Source of the DNA: Formivibrio citricus
GTDB taxonomy: Bacteria; Pseudomonadota; Gammaproteobacteria; Burkholderiales; Chitinibacteraceae
Length of the DNA stretch: 64,000 bases
Assembly: GCF_900115065.1 (NCBI RefSeq)
Contig: NZ_FOVE01000004.1
Span: 124,001 to 188,000 of the forward strand
Reading direction: 5' to 3'
Both the position numbers and the translations under genes were made by a program. Under the pieces are notes generated by a model. The model was not told where the DNA came from. It saw only the letters and a list, made by a program, of their open reading frames with translations, and did no database searches. Positions 1-8,610 of this stretch are shown here, piece by piece. The first letter of the stretch is position 1, and the number at the start of each line of letters is the position of its first letter.

Positions 1-1757
1 TCGTGTCGTTGATGGTCCACGTCTACACCATCGGCTACATGCATGAAGATCCAGGCTACGCGCGCTTCTTCAGCTACATCTCGCTCTTCACCTTCTCGAT
101 GCTGATGCTGGTGATGAGCAACAACTTCGTGCAGCTCTTCTTCGGCTGGGAAGCGGTCGGTCTGGTGTCGTACCTCCTGATCGGTTTCTGGTTCAAGCGC
201 CCGACGGCGATCTTCGCCAACATGAAGGCCTTCCTGATCAACCGCGTGGGCGATTTCGGCTTTCTGCTCGGTATTGGCCTGGTGCTGGCCCACTTCGGCT
301 CGCTCGATTACGCCGAAGTGTTCAAGGCGGCCCCCTCCGTACAAGAGGCTACGATCACGTTATTCCCCGGACATGCCTGGTCCCTGATGACCGTGACCTG
401 CGTACTGCTCTTCATCGGCGCGATGGGCAAGTCGGCGCAGTTCCCGCTGCACGTCTGGCTGCCCGATTCGATGGAAGGCCCGACCCCGATCTCCGCGCTG
501 ATCCACGCCGCGACCATGGTCACGGCCGGCATCTTCATGGTGGCGCGCATGTCGCCGCTGTTCGAGCTTTCCGACGCCGCGCTGAACTTCATCCTGGTCA
601 TCGGCTCGATCACGGCGCTGTTCATGGGCCTTCTGGGCATCATCCAGAACGACATCAAGCGCGTGGTGGCATATTCCACGCTGTCGCAGCTCGGCTACAT
701 GACCGTCGCGCTCGGTGCTTCCGCCTACCAGGCCGGGGTATTCCACCTGATGACGCACGCTTTCTTCAAGGCGCTGCTGTTCCTCGCCGCCGGCTCGGTC
801 ATCATGGGCCTGCACCACGACCAGGACATCCGCAACATGGGTGGCTTGCGAAAATACATGCCGATCACCTGGATCACGTCCCTGATCGGCTCGCTGGCGC
901 TGATCGGCACACCGTTCCTCTCCGGCTTCTATTCCAAGGATTCGATCATCGAGGCGGTGCATTTCAGCAAGCTGCCCGCCGCCGGATTTGCCTACTTCGC
1001 CGTCATGGCCGGCGTATTCGTGACTGCGTTCTACTCGTTCCGCATGTACTTCCTCGTCTTCCACGGCAAGGAGCGTTTCGGCAAGGCCAGCCACCATGGC
1101 GACCATACCGACGAGGAAGAAGCCACCGACCATCATCACGGCTTGACGCCAGGTCAGAAGCCGCACGAATCGCCGTGGGTCATCACCCTGCCCTTGGTAC
1201 TGCTCGCCATTCCGTCCGTAATCATTGGCGCCGTAGAAATCGAACCCATGTTGTTTGGCGACTTTTTCAGTGATGCCATTTTGATTTCCGGCAACCACGA
1301 AGCCATGGCCAAGCTGGGCGAAGTGTTCCGCCTGCATGGTGGCGTAACCGGCATGGGCACCCACGCTTTCATCACCCTGCCCTTCTGGCTTGCTCTAGCC
1401 GGAGTGGCCTTGGCCTGGTTCTTCTACCTGAAGCGACCGGATATTCCGTCCGCGATCCGCAAGGCTGCCGGCCCGCTCTACTCGCTGATGGAAAACAAGT
1501 ACTACATGGATCATCTCTACATCAATGGCTTTGCCGCTGCGGGTCGTGGTATTGGCGTGATCTTCTGGAAGCTCGGCGACACGATCCTGATCGACGGCCT
1601 GTTGGTCAACGGCTCGGCCAAGGTTGTGGAATTTGGCGCGGGCCTCGTGCGCCGCATCCAGACCGGCTACCTCTACCACTACGCTTTCGCGATGATCGTC
1701 GGCGCGATCATCCTGCTTTCTTGGTGGCTGGGCGGCATTTTGCCGGCCCTGCGCTGA
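1..1757 (+). CDS. nuoL: NADH-quinone oxidoreductase subunit L (5' truncated by window edge)
   Basis: NuoL is the largest antiporter-like proton-pumping subunit in the membrane arm of respiratory complex I. The frame is open at the left edge; 584 codons are visible, against a usual length of about 650-680, so the N-terminus lies outside the window and no start is claimed. Visible hallmarks are the FFGWEAVGLVSYLLIG segment, KSAQFPLHVWLPDSMEGPTP, the lysine-bearing DIKRVVAYSTLSQLGYM helix and many hydrophobic spans. A hydrophilic His/Asp/Glu-rich loop (coding about 1090-1145) interrupts the helices, as is common in this family. The C-terminal long lateral helix region is present. nuoM follows after 23 bases, in the standard nuoL-M-N order. 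Confidence 0.97.
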   Translation, partial: VSLMVHVYTIGYMHEDPGYARFFSYISLFTFSMLMLVMSNNFVQLFFGWEAVGLVSYLLIGFWFKRPTAIFANMKAFLINRVGDFGFLLGIGLVLAHFGSLDYAEVFKAAPSVQEATITLFPGHAWSLMTVTCVLLFIGAMGKSAQFPLHVWLPDSMEGPTPISALIHAATMVTAGIFMVARMSPLFELSDAALNFILVIGSITALFMGLLGIIQNDIKRVVAYSTLSQLGYMTVALGASAYQAGVFHLMTHAFFKALLFLAAGSVIMGLHHDQDIRNMGGLRKYMPITWITSLIGSLALIGTPFLSGFYSKDSIIEAVHFSKLPAAGFAYFAVMAGVFVTAFYSFRMYFLVFHGKERFGKASHHGDHTDEEEATDHHHGLTPGQKPHESPWVITLPLVLLAIPSVIIGAVEIEPMLFGDFFSDAILISGNHEAMAKLGEVFRLHGGVTGMGTHAFITLPFWLALAGVALAWFFYLKRPDIPSAIRKAAGPLYSLMENKYYMDHLYINGFAAAGRGIGVIFWKLGDTILIDGLLVNGSAKVVEFGAGLVRRIQTGYLYHYAFAMIVGAIILLSWWLGGILPALR

Positions 1758-1780
1758 TGAACTGAACGGAACAGAACAAC

Positions 1781-3352
1781 ATGACAGGACATCTTCTCAG
1801 CCTTGCCATCTGGCTACCCGTCGTTGCGGGTATGCTGGTACTCGCCACCGGCAACGACCGCCACGCCAACGTCGCGCGCTGGCTGGCGCTTGCAGGCGCA
1901 CTGGCGAGCTTCCTCGTAACGCTGCCGCTTTATACCGGCTTCCAGTCTCTGCACGGCGGTCCGCAGTTCGAGGAAATGCGCCCGTGGATTGCCAGCCTCA
2001 ACATCAACTACCACCTGGGCGTGGATGGCCTTTCGATGTGGTTCGTGCTGCTCAACAGCTTCGTCACACTCATGGTCGTCATCGCCGGCTGGCAGGTGAT
2101 TCAGGAACGCGTGGCGCAATACATGGCGGCCTTCCTGATCATGTGCGGCCTGATCAACGGCGCGTTTGCCGCGCTCGATGCGATGCTTTTCTACGTGTTC
2201 TTCGAAGCGATGCTGATCCCGATGTATCTGATCATCGGCGTCTGGGGCGGGCCGCGCCGCGTCTATGCCGCGCTCAAGTTCTTCCTCTACACGCTGCTTG
2301 GCTCGCTGCTCACACTGGTTGCCCTGATCTACCTCTACCAGAAAGCCGGCGGCAGCTTCGAGATCGCAGACTTCGTGCGCGCCGAATTGCCACTCTCCGC
2401 CCAAGCCCTGCTGCTGGTCGCGTTCTTCTTTGCCTTCGCGGTGAAAGTGCCGATGTGGCCAGTGCATACCTGGTTGCCCGATGCCCACGTCGAGGCGCCG
2501 ACCGGCGGCTCGATGGTGCTGGCCGCGATCACGCTGAAACTCGGCGCCTACGGCTTCCTGCGGTTCGCATTGCCGATCCTGCCCGATGCCTGCCGTGAAT
2601 ACGCCTGGCTGTTCATTGCGCTCTCGCTCGTCGCTGTGATCTACATCGGCCTCGTGGCGCTGGTGCAGACCGACATGAAAAAGCTGGTCGCGTATTCGTC
2701 GATCTCGCACATGGGTTTCGTGACGCTGGGTCTGTTCATGTTCGCCAAGGGCGAGCTCAACCAGTACGCAGTCGAAGGCGCGATCATCCAGATGATCAGC
2801 CACGGTTTTGTCTCTGCCGCGATGTTCTACTGCATCGGCGTGATGTACGACCGCGTACACAGCCGCAAGATCGCCGACTACGGCGGCGTGGCCAACCGCA
2901 TGCCGATCTTCGCCGCCTTCATGGTGCTGTTCGCAATGGCCAACTCCGGCCTGCCCGGCACTTCGGGCTTCGTCGGCGAATTCATGGTCGTGCTCGGCGC
3001 GGTACAGGTGAACTTCTGGTATGCGTTTGCCGCGGCCACCACGCTGATCTTCGGCGCTGGCTACACGCTGTGGATGGTCAAGCGCGTGATCTTCGGCGAG
3101 GCGGGCAACGCGCATGTGGCCGAGCTGAAGGACGTCTCGCCGCGCGAATTCCTCGTGCTGGCCGTACTGGCCATCAGCGTACTGGGCATGGGCCTTTACC
3201 CGCGCCTGTTCGGCGATGTACTGCACGAATCCACCAACGACCTGATCCGGGCCGCAGCAGTCAGCAAGCTCCCGAAAAACAATTTGCCGCTGCCGGGCGC
3301 CGATGCCGCCGATCTTTCCGACAGCCCTCTTCCGAACAAGGTTAAACCATGA
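1781..3352 (+). CDS. nuoM: NADH-quinone oxidoreductase subunit M
   Basis: NuoM is the second antiporter-like proton-pumping subunit of complex I (523 residues, normal for the family). The sequence shows the conserved FEAMLIPMYLIIGVWGG segment with the glutamate essential for pumping, AVKVPMWPVHTWLPDAHVEA, the KKLVAYSSISHMGFV helix and GLPGTSGFVGEF near the C-terminal third. About 14 hydrophobic spans are apparent. The ATG at 1781 follows nuoL by 23 bases. The stop overlaps the nuoN start in an ATGA arrangement at 3349-3352, so translational coupling is likely. Confidence 0.98.
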   Translation: MTGHLLSLAIWLPVVAGMLVLATGNDRHANVARWLALAGALASFLVTLPLYTGFQSLHGGPQFEEMRPWIASLNINYHLGVDGLSMWFVLLNSFVTLMVVIAGWQVIQERVAQYMAAFLIMCGLINGAFAALDAMLFYVFFEAMLIPMYLIIGVWGGPRRVYAALKFFLYTLLGSLLTLVALIYLYQKAGGSFEIADFVRAELPLSAQALLLVAFFFAFAVKVPMWPVHTWLPDAHVEAPTGGSMVLAAITLKLGAYGFLRFALPILPDACREYAWLFIALSLVAVIYIGLVALVQTDMKKLVAYSSISHMGFVTLGLFMFAKGELNQYAVEGAIIQMISHGFVSAAMFYCIGVMYDRVHSRKIADYGGVANRMPIFAAFMVLFAMANSGLPGTSGFVGEFMVVLGAVQVNFWYAFAAATTLIFGAGYTLWMVKRVIFGEAGNAHVAELKDVSPREFLVLAVLAISVLGMGLYPRLFGDVLHESTNDLIRAAAVSKLPKNNLPLPGADAADLSDSPLPNKVKP

Positions 3353-4800
3353 GCTGGACACAACTTAATCTTGCCGTCGCCACGCCGGAAATCTTCCTGC
3401 TCGTTGCTGCGCTGATCGTTCTGTTGAGCGATATTTTCCTCAACGAACGAAACAAATCCATCGCCTATGGCCTGACGCTCGCCGCATTGGCAGGCACCGC
3501 ATACCTGTTGCTGCAATCGGCGGGCCAGTCTCCCCGTCCGGGCTTCAACGGCATGTTCATCGCCGACCCGCTGTCGCAGGCCGCCAAATTCGGCATGGTG
3601 ATTGGCGTGGCGCTGATGCTGGTCTATGGCCGCAGCTACGCCCGGCTGCGCGGCATTTTCCGCGGCGAACTGTTCGCGCTATCGCTCTTTGCCCTGCTCG
3701 GCATGATGGTCATGGCTTCCGGCGCGAACTTCGTCACGCTGTACATCGGTCTGGAGCTGCTTTCGCTCTCGCTCTACGCGCTTGTCGCCATGCAGCGCAA
3801 CAACGTGCACGCGACCGAAGCGGCAATGAAATACTTCGTGCTCGGCGCGCTGGCATCGGGCCTGTTGCTCTACGGCATGTCGATGGTCTACGGTGCGACC
3901 GGCGCACTCGACATTCCGACCATCTCGCAGCGCATCACCGTACACGGTGCCAACAACCTGCTGGCGATCTTCGGCTTGGTATTCATCGTCACCGGCATCG
4001 GCTTCAAGCTCGGTGCGGTGCCGTTCCACATGTGGGTGCCCGATGTCTACGACGGTGCCCCGACACTCCTGACCCAACTGATCGGCTCCGCCCCGAAACT
4101 CGCGGCCTTTGCCTTCACCTTCCGCCTGCTCGCCGAAGCGCTGGCCGGCTACAAGCCGGACTGGAGCAGCATGCTCACGATCCTGGCCGTGCTCTCGCTC
4201 GTCGTCGGCAACGTGGCGGCCATCGCCCAGACCCGCCTCAAGCGCATGCTGGCCTACTCCACCATTTCTCACATGGGCTTCCTGCTGCTGGGCTTCATGG
4301 CTGGAACACGCGATGGCTACGCAGCAAGTTTCTTCTACGCCATGAGCTACATGCTCACTGCCGCCGCCAGCTTCGGCATGATCATGCTGCTCTCGGGCAA
4401 GGATTTCGAGGCCGACCAGATCGCCGACTTCAAGGGACTGGCCAAACGCGACCCGTGGTTCGCCGCCATGATGCTGATCGTGATGTTCTCGATGGCGGGC
4501 ATCCCGGTCTTCGTCGGCTTCTTTGCCAAGTTCGCGGTGCTCAAGGCCGTAATCAGCACCGGCGCGATCTGGCTGGCCGTGCTGGCGGTGGCCTGCTCGC
4601 TGATCGGCGCGTTCTACTACCTGCGCGTGGTCAAGGTGATGTATTTCGACGAGCCGGAAAACCAGGCCCCGATCGCTGCAGCGCCGGACAGCCGCATCCT
4701 GCTCTCGGTCAACTGCCTGCTATTGCTGCTTCTGGGTCTACTGCCGGACCGGTTGTTGACGGTATTGACCGAGGCGGTGCAGCGCTCGATGCTGCCCTAG
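3349..4800 (+). CDS. nuoN: NADH-quinone oxidoreductase subunit N
   Basis: NuoN is the third antiporter-like membrane subunit of complex I (483 residues, usual size). Recognisable segments are YIGLELLSLSLYALVA, KLGAVPFHMWVPDVYDGAP, RLKRMLAYSTISHMGFLLLG and MAGIPVFVGFFAKF. The start overlaps the nuoM stop by four bases. It is the last nuo gene, as usual, and is followed within 40 bases by a hairpin that can end transcription in both directions, which suits the convergent gene downstream. Confidence 0.98.
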   Translation: MSWTQLNLAVATPEIFLLVAALIVLLSDIFLNERNKSIAYGLTLAALAGTAYLLLQSAGQSPRPGFNGMFIADPLSQAAKFGMVIGVALMLVYGRSYARLRGIFRGELFALSLFALLGMMVMASGANFVTLYIGLELLSLSLYALVAMQRNNVHATEAAMKYFVLGALASGLLLYGMSMVYGATGALDIPTISQRITVHGANNLLAIFGLVFIVTGIGFKLGAVPFHMWVPDVYDGAPTLLTQLIGSAPKLAAFAFTFRLLAEALAGYKPDWSSMLTILAVLSLVVGNVAAIAQTRLKRMLAYSTISHMGFLLLGFMAGTRDGYAASFFYAMSYMLTAAASFGMIMLLSGKDFEADQIADFKGLAKRDPWFAAMMLIVMFSMAGIPVFVGFFAKFAVLKAVISTGAIWLAVLAVACSLIGAFYYLRVVKVMYFDEPENQAPIAAAPDSRILLSVNCLLLLLLGLLPDRLLTVLTEAVQRSMLP

Positions 4801-4835
4801 CAATTTAATGGCACTTTCCGCTTGATCTGCTCAAC

Positions 4836-4880
4836 CTGCCAATTGCAGCTTCCACAAAGCCGCAGTTGGCAGTTTCTCGT
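4836..4880. terminator. Probable bidirectional terminator after nuoN
   Basis: An 11-bp stem (4836-4846 with 4862-4872, one wobble pair) with a 15-base loop is followed by a T-rich stretch on the plus strand. It lies between the convergent nuoN and PAP2 genes. Confidence 0.55.
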
Positions 4881-4910
4881 TAAGCGGCACAGGTACGGGC
4901 TCAAACCCAT

Positions 4911-5954
4911 TCATGCGGCTTGGCTATCCCTCGCGACATCCGTTGTATCTCGAAGCAAACGGCGCAGCAACGCGTTCGTAGCTACTACGCTCACAGAGCC
5001 AAGAGCAATCCCCCCGGCTCCATCCAATATGTAATGCCAGCCAAGAACAACGGTTGCGCTCCAGACCAGAAGAACCCAGGGCACCGTCACGACCAGGGTC
5101 CAGCGTTTTGCTGCGGCAAGCCAGTATGACGTCACCGCGACCATGGCCACGTGCAGACTGGGCATGGCCGAAACGCCTCCCAGCAACACTCCGCCGTGCT
5201 CGATGGCCTGCTCAGGTGGTTGAGCCATGACCGATGAAACAAGTTGCATGGCTTGCCGGGTAATTGAATGATCGAGATAGCCAAACAATTCCGGCTTGAA
5301 AAAAGCCGGCCCCATTACGGGATTGACCACGCCCAACAGGCGCCCGATATAAAAGAGGACGATCATTGAAACGCAATAATACAGAACGAGGCGTGCGCCC
5401 CTGCCCAGCAACACCAGTACAAAGGCCGCAAAAAATTCGATCGGCCAACAACCATGATAGAGCGTGTCCCAAGCCGTGACATTGATCGGCAACCGGGTGA
5501 GCCACAACAGCACGTCCTTTTCGATTTCCCACAGATACGGATCGCGCCAACTGGTGACGGGGCCAAGCAGCTTCAGGCTGATCAGTGTGATGTTGGAAGT
5601 TCCCAGCAAAGCAAATGCCGTCAGCACGATCAGAACCAACGGTGTCAGTCCGCATGTGAAAAAACGGAATTTTCTTACGGTCTCAACGGTGATTCGCCCG
5701 ATTCCCGAGAACATCTGCCGACGCTGCAAATTCTCGCAAATCACGCCCAGCAAAATCAGCGCCCCATCCCAAATCACACCGAAAAAGACCAGAAAAAAGA
5801 ATGCAGCCACAACGACAAAATGGCCATCGTTGAACCACAAGCTGAAAGGCGCACCTACAAACTGTGAAATCAAATAGGTCAAAGACATACAGATGGCATA
5901 GGTGCCAAACACAATCCGTAAACATCGACCGTCCAGATTAGTTTTTTCAGCCAC
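4911..5954 (-). CDS. PAP2 superfamily membrane phosphatase (IPC-synthase-like PAP2_3 type)
   Basis: A 347-residue multi-span membrane protein with the PAP2 active-site pattern in its C-terminal third: SAMPSLHVAM (phosphate-binding Ser and catalytic His) and GWHYILDGAGG (second His with Asp). The N-terminal two thirds are hydrophobic helices with a periplasmic-looking loop. The arrangement resembles the inositolphosphotransferase-like PAP2_3 branch, whose members hydrolyse or transfer phospholipid or polyprenyl phosphate headgroups. The substrate cannot be read from sequence. It is the last gene of the minus-strand envelope run and starts 18 bases after the next PAP2 gene, so it is likely co-transcribed with it. 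Confidence 0.8.
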   Translation of the reverse strand: MAEKTNLDGRCLRIVFGTYAICMSLTYLISQFVGAPFSLWFNDGHFVVVAAFFFLVFFGVIWDGALILLGVICENLQRRQMFSGIGRITVETVRKFRFFTCGLTPLVLIVLTAFALLGTSNITLISLKLLGPVTSWRDPYLWEIEKDVLLWLTRLPINVTAWDTLYHGCWPIEFFAAFVLVLLGRGARLVLYYCVSMIVLFYIGRLLGVVNPVMGPAFFKPELFGYLDHSITRQAMQLVSSVMAQPPEQAIEHGGVLLGGVSAMPSLHVAMVAVTSYWLAAAKRWTLVVTVPWVLLVWSATVVLGWHYILDGAGGIALGSVSVVATNALLRRLLRDTTDVARDSQAA

Positions 5955-5972
5955 CTTCCCACCCTGTAAAAA

Positions 5973-6533
5973 TCAATCCGGTAACCACTTGCGAGCCGCC
6001 CACACATTCAACATGGCTATTGCGACCCCCGCCACCACATCTGCCGGAAAATGTGCGCCCACCGAAACACGAGAGATACACACCAGCCACACCCAAACCA
6101 GCATTGCATTTTTCCCGGCGCGGGGAAGCTTGGACATGAGCGATGCCGCCATCAGTACAATGTAGGCCGCGTGACCGGAAGGGAAAGAATGATTTGCATC
6201 CGAGTTACCCAGCAGCGTGATTCCCTGCCCCTCCAAGACCGCCCAAGGGCGAGGAAAATCCAGAGCAACCTTGAGAGCAGGAACCATGACCATGGATGTC
6301 ACGATATAGCATAGGGAAAAAACCACCACATTGCGCACAGGCATCAACTCGGGCTTCTTCCATGCCAGTAAAAGTGCGGCTGCCATGTAATAAGGAAATA
6401 GTCCGGGATGCCCAAGCCACGAGGCCGCAAGCATGACTTGGTCCAAGACCGGGGCATGTATCTTGTTGACCCATAAAAACAGGGCTTTGTTCAAACCAAA
6501 CCAGTCATAAAAAAAGCTGTCATATTGATTCAT
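5973..6533 (-). CDS. PAP2 family phosphatase (undecaprenyl-diphosphatase / lipid phosphatase-like)
   Basis: A compact 186-residue integral membrane phosphatase with the full three-part PAP2 signature: KVALDFPRPW (KxxxxxxRP), SFPSGHAAY (PSGH) and SRVSVGAHFPADVVAG (SRxxxxxHxxxD). Such enzymes dephosphorylate undecaprenyl diphosphate, phosphatidylglycerol phosphate or lipid A; the substrate here is undetermined. The start lies inside the end of the upstream spermidine-synthase-like gene (14-base overlap), indicating translational coupling. Two dissimilar PAP2 enzymes in tandem within a glycosyltransferase operon suggest turnover of a lipid-phosphate carrier, which is inference. Confidence 0.87.
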   Translation of the reverse strand: MNQYDSFFYDWFGLNKALFLWVNKIHAPVLDQVMLAASWLGHPGLFPYYMAAALLLAWKKPELMPVRNVVVFSLCYIVTSMVMVPALKVALDFPRPWAVLEGQGITLLGNSDANHSFPSGHAAYIVLMAASLMSKLPRAGKNAMLVWVWLVCISRVSVGAHFPADVVAGVAIAMLNVWAARKWLPD

Positions 6534-8610
6534 GCTTGCTCCACTTCACCCACAGCGGCGCCAGAATATTGACATAATCATCGGTCCATACGTCCACGTC
6601 AGGAAGTCCATCAAGCTCCCCCAGCACAGTCCATTTCCCATCCGCCGATAGCGGCGCCAAGCGATCCGGTTGCCGGGCCAGTACGACAACCCAGGGATCG
6701 ATATTCAGCCGTCCGGCGTCCTTGCCTGGCTGCAGGGTTGCGGCGGCAGCCAACCCGCGCGCCTTGGCGGCGGCCTTGAGAATTGGCCGCAAATCGTAAT
6801 AGCGATTGGAAACATGGAACACCAGTACGCCGTCCTCCGCAAGACGAGACAGGTAGACATCCAGCGCTTCCAGCGTCAACAAATGCGTTGGCACACCGTC
6901 GCCGGAAAAGGCATCAATGAAAACAACATCATAAGGACGATGCCCCTTGAGCGCTTCACGGCCCAGGTTCAGGCGCGCATCGCCCACCTGGATGCGGACT
7001 TGGGCAGGCGTATTTTCCAGATACGAGAACCAGCGGCGGGCAAGCAGTTCCATATCCGGGTCGATTTCAAAGATGGCGATATCTTCGCCAGCGCCAAACC
7101 AGGGCGTCGCCCCGCCGGCACCCAACCCTACCATGGCCACGCGCGCCGGACGGTGACGCACCGAGACCGCCTGCTCCAGCGCCCCGCCCGCGTAGTAGTA
7201 GCCCAAAGGCTCGTGGTGCCGTTCCGGGTTGAGGTATTGCAAGCCATGCAGCGTTGCGCCATGGACCAGCATCCGGTACGGCGCGCCCTCCTGGGACTGG
7301 CGGTCGATAATTCTGGAAAGACCATAGAAATTGCGTAAAGAATAAACTTCCGGGGCATACCAGAATGACATGCCAAGCGCCGTGCAGCCCAGCATCAGCA
7401 GCGCCAAGCGCCCTCCTCCTTTCAGCAAGGTCGTGGCTTGCCACCAGGCAAGCATGCCCGGCTGCCAACTGGCAAAGACGACAACCAGTACAGACAAGGG
7501 ATACTCCAGTAACCCGGTAAACAACAGCGGCGCCACCAGGCTCACCAGCAAGCCGCCGATCCAGCCTCCGACGGCAATCGTCAAATAAAAGCCGGTTAAT
7601 TGGACTGGATGCGGACGCAAGCCATAAAGCCGTTCGTTGGCAATGACGCACAAGGCATAGAAGCCAAGCAGGATTAAAGGCAACGCCCAAATACCGAACC
7701 CCGCGAAACGGGCAGCCAAAAGCGCCAGCAGCGCCATCTCAATCAGCCAGAAATGGAGGCGGGAAACGATAGCCCCCTGCCGGTCGCGGAAAGCAACGAT
7801 GAAGCTCCCCAGATACAGCGCCAACGGCAGCACCCAAACCATGGGGAAGGAACCCACTTCCATGGCAATCACATTGGTGGCTGCGAGCAACAGGGCCGAT
7901 GGCCCGGCGCTCAAGGCCAGCCAGTGCAGAACGACCAACTTGCCTGGCCGGGAAACGGCATCTTCATCGGTCCTGCCGGCTTCACACCGAGGTTTCAGCA
8001 GCATCCAGGCCCATGCCGTCACCCCCATATAGAACAGATAACCAAGGCTCCATGCCCAGCGTTGCACCGTCACGCCGAACAGCGGTTCCACCAGAAATGG
8101 ATAGGAGAAAAGTGCGGCCATCGCGCCCAGATTCGATATGCCATAGAGGAAAAAAGGTGGCGAACGACCTGGATTGGACGACGCACCATACCACCAGCTT
8201 TGCGCCACCACCGCGCTGGTACTCAGAACAGCAAACGGCAGGGAAACATGCACCAGTAACGCAGCAACCAAGGTGACAATCGGCGCCTTCGGTGCAACTT
8301 CAGAAACAAAGCCCAGCGGCCACTGAAGCAAAGGCAAAAACAAAAGCAGAAGGTGCCAAGCGCCGATACGTGGCGCCAGCAGATGGGCATACAGATAACC
8401 CAACAACAGCAACGCCTGAAACACCATCAGGCTAACGGTCCATACATGCACCGCACCGCCGAAAAACGGGGTCACCAACCGGCCGACAATCGGCTCCAGG
8501 CTGAACGCCAGGAACGCGCCAAGAAAAACCATCGCGCCAGCGGCGAATCGCAGCAGCCGATTTTCTCCGGCCAACGCCGACGCGGCTTCGACAGGATTCG
8601 CCGTGGTCAT
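6520..8610 (-). CDS. Membrane-fused spermidine-synthase-like protein
   Basis: A 696-residue two-part protein. Residues about 20-430 form many transmembrane helices starting with an LEPIVGRLVTPFFGG motif typical of fused spermidine-synthase/transporter-like proteins. Residues about 470-660 form a Rossmann domain like spermidine synthase: GLGAGGATPWFG, an acidic strand end FEIDPDM, GDARLNLG and IDAFSGDGVPTHLLT. The soluble half should bind decarboxylated SAM or SAM; whether it is an aminopropyltransferase or another transferase cannot be told. The start overlaps the end of the upstream membrane gene (8607-8610) and the stop overlaps the next PAP2 gene, so it sits in the middle of a coupled operon. 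Confidence 0.82.
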   Translation of the reverse strand: MTTANPVEAASALAGENRLLRFAAGAMVFLGAFLAFSLEPIVGRLVTPFFGGAVHVWTVSLMVFQALLLLGYLYAHLLAPRIGAWHLLLLFLPLLQWPLGFVSEVAPKAPIVTLVAALLVHVSLPFAVLSTSAVVAQSWWYGASSNPGRSPPFFLYGISNLGAMAALFSYPFLVEPLFGVTVQRWAWSLGYLFYMGVTAWAWMLLKPRCEAGRTDEDAVSRPGKLVVLHWLALSAGPSALLLAATNVIAMEVGSFPMVWVLPLALYLGSFIVAFRDRQGAIVSRLHFWLIEMALLALLAARFAGFGIWALPLILLGFYALCVIANERLYGLRPHPVQLTGFYLTIAVGGWIGGLLVSLVAPLLFTGLLEYPLSVLVVVFASWQPGMLAWWQATTLLKGGGRLALLMLGCTALGMSFWYAPEVYSLRNFYGLSRIIDRQSQEGAPYRMLVHGATLHGLQYLNPERHHEPLGYYYAGGALEQAVSVRHRPARVAMVGLGAGGATPWFGAGEDIAIFEIDPDMELLARRWFSYLENTPAQVRIQVGDARLNLGREALKGHRPYDVVFIDAFSGDGVPTHLLTLEALDVYLSRLAEDGVLVFHVSNRYYDLRPILKAAAKARGLAAAATLQPGKDAGRLNIDPWVVVLARQPDRLAPLSADGKWTVLGELDGLPDVDVWTDDYVNILAPLWVKWSKHESI

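Noticed and set aside
1814-3361. 515-codon ORF on the minus strand across nuoM
   Set aside because: It mirrors the nuoM reading frame in GC-rich DNA, is rich in His, Arg, Glu and Gln with no recognisable domain, and lacks a ribosome site.
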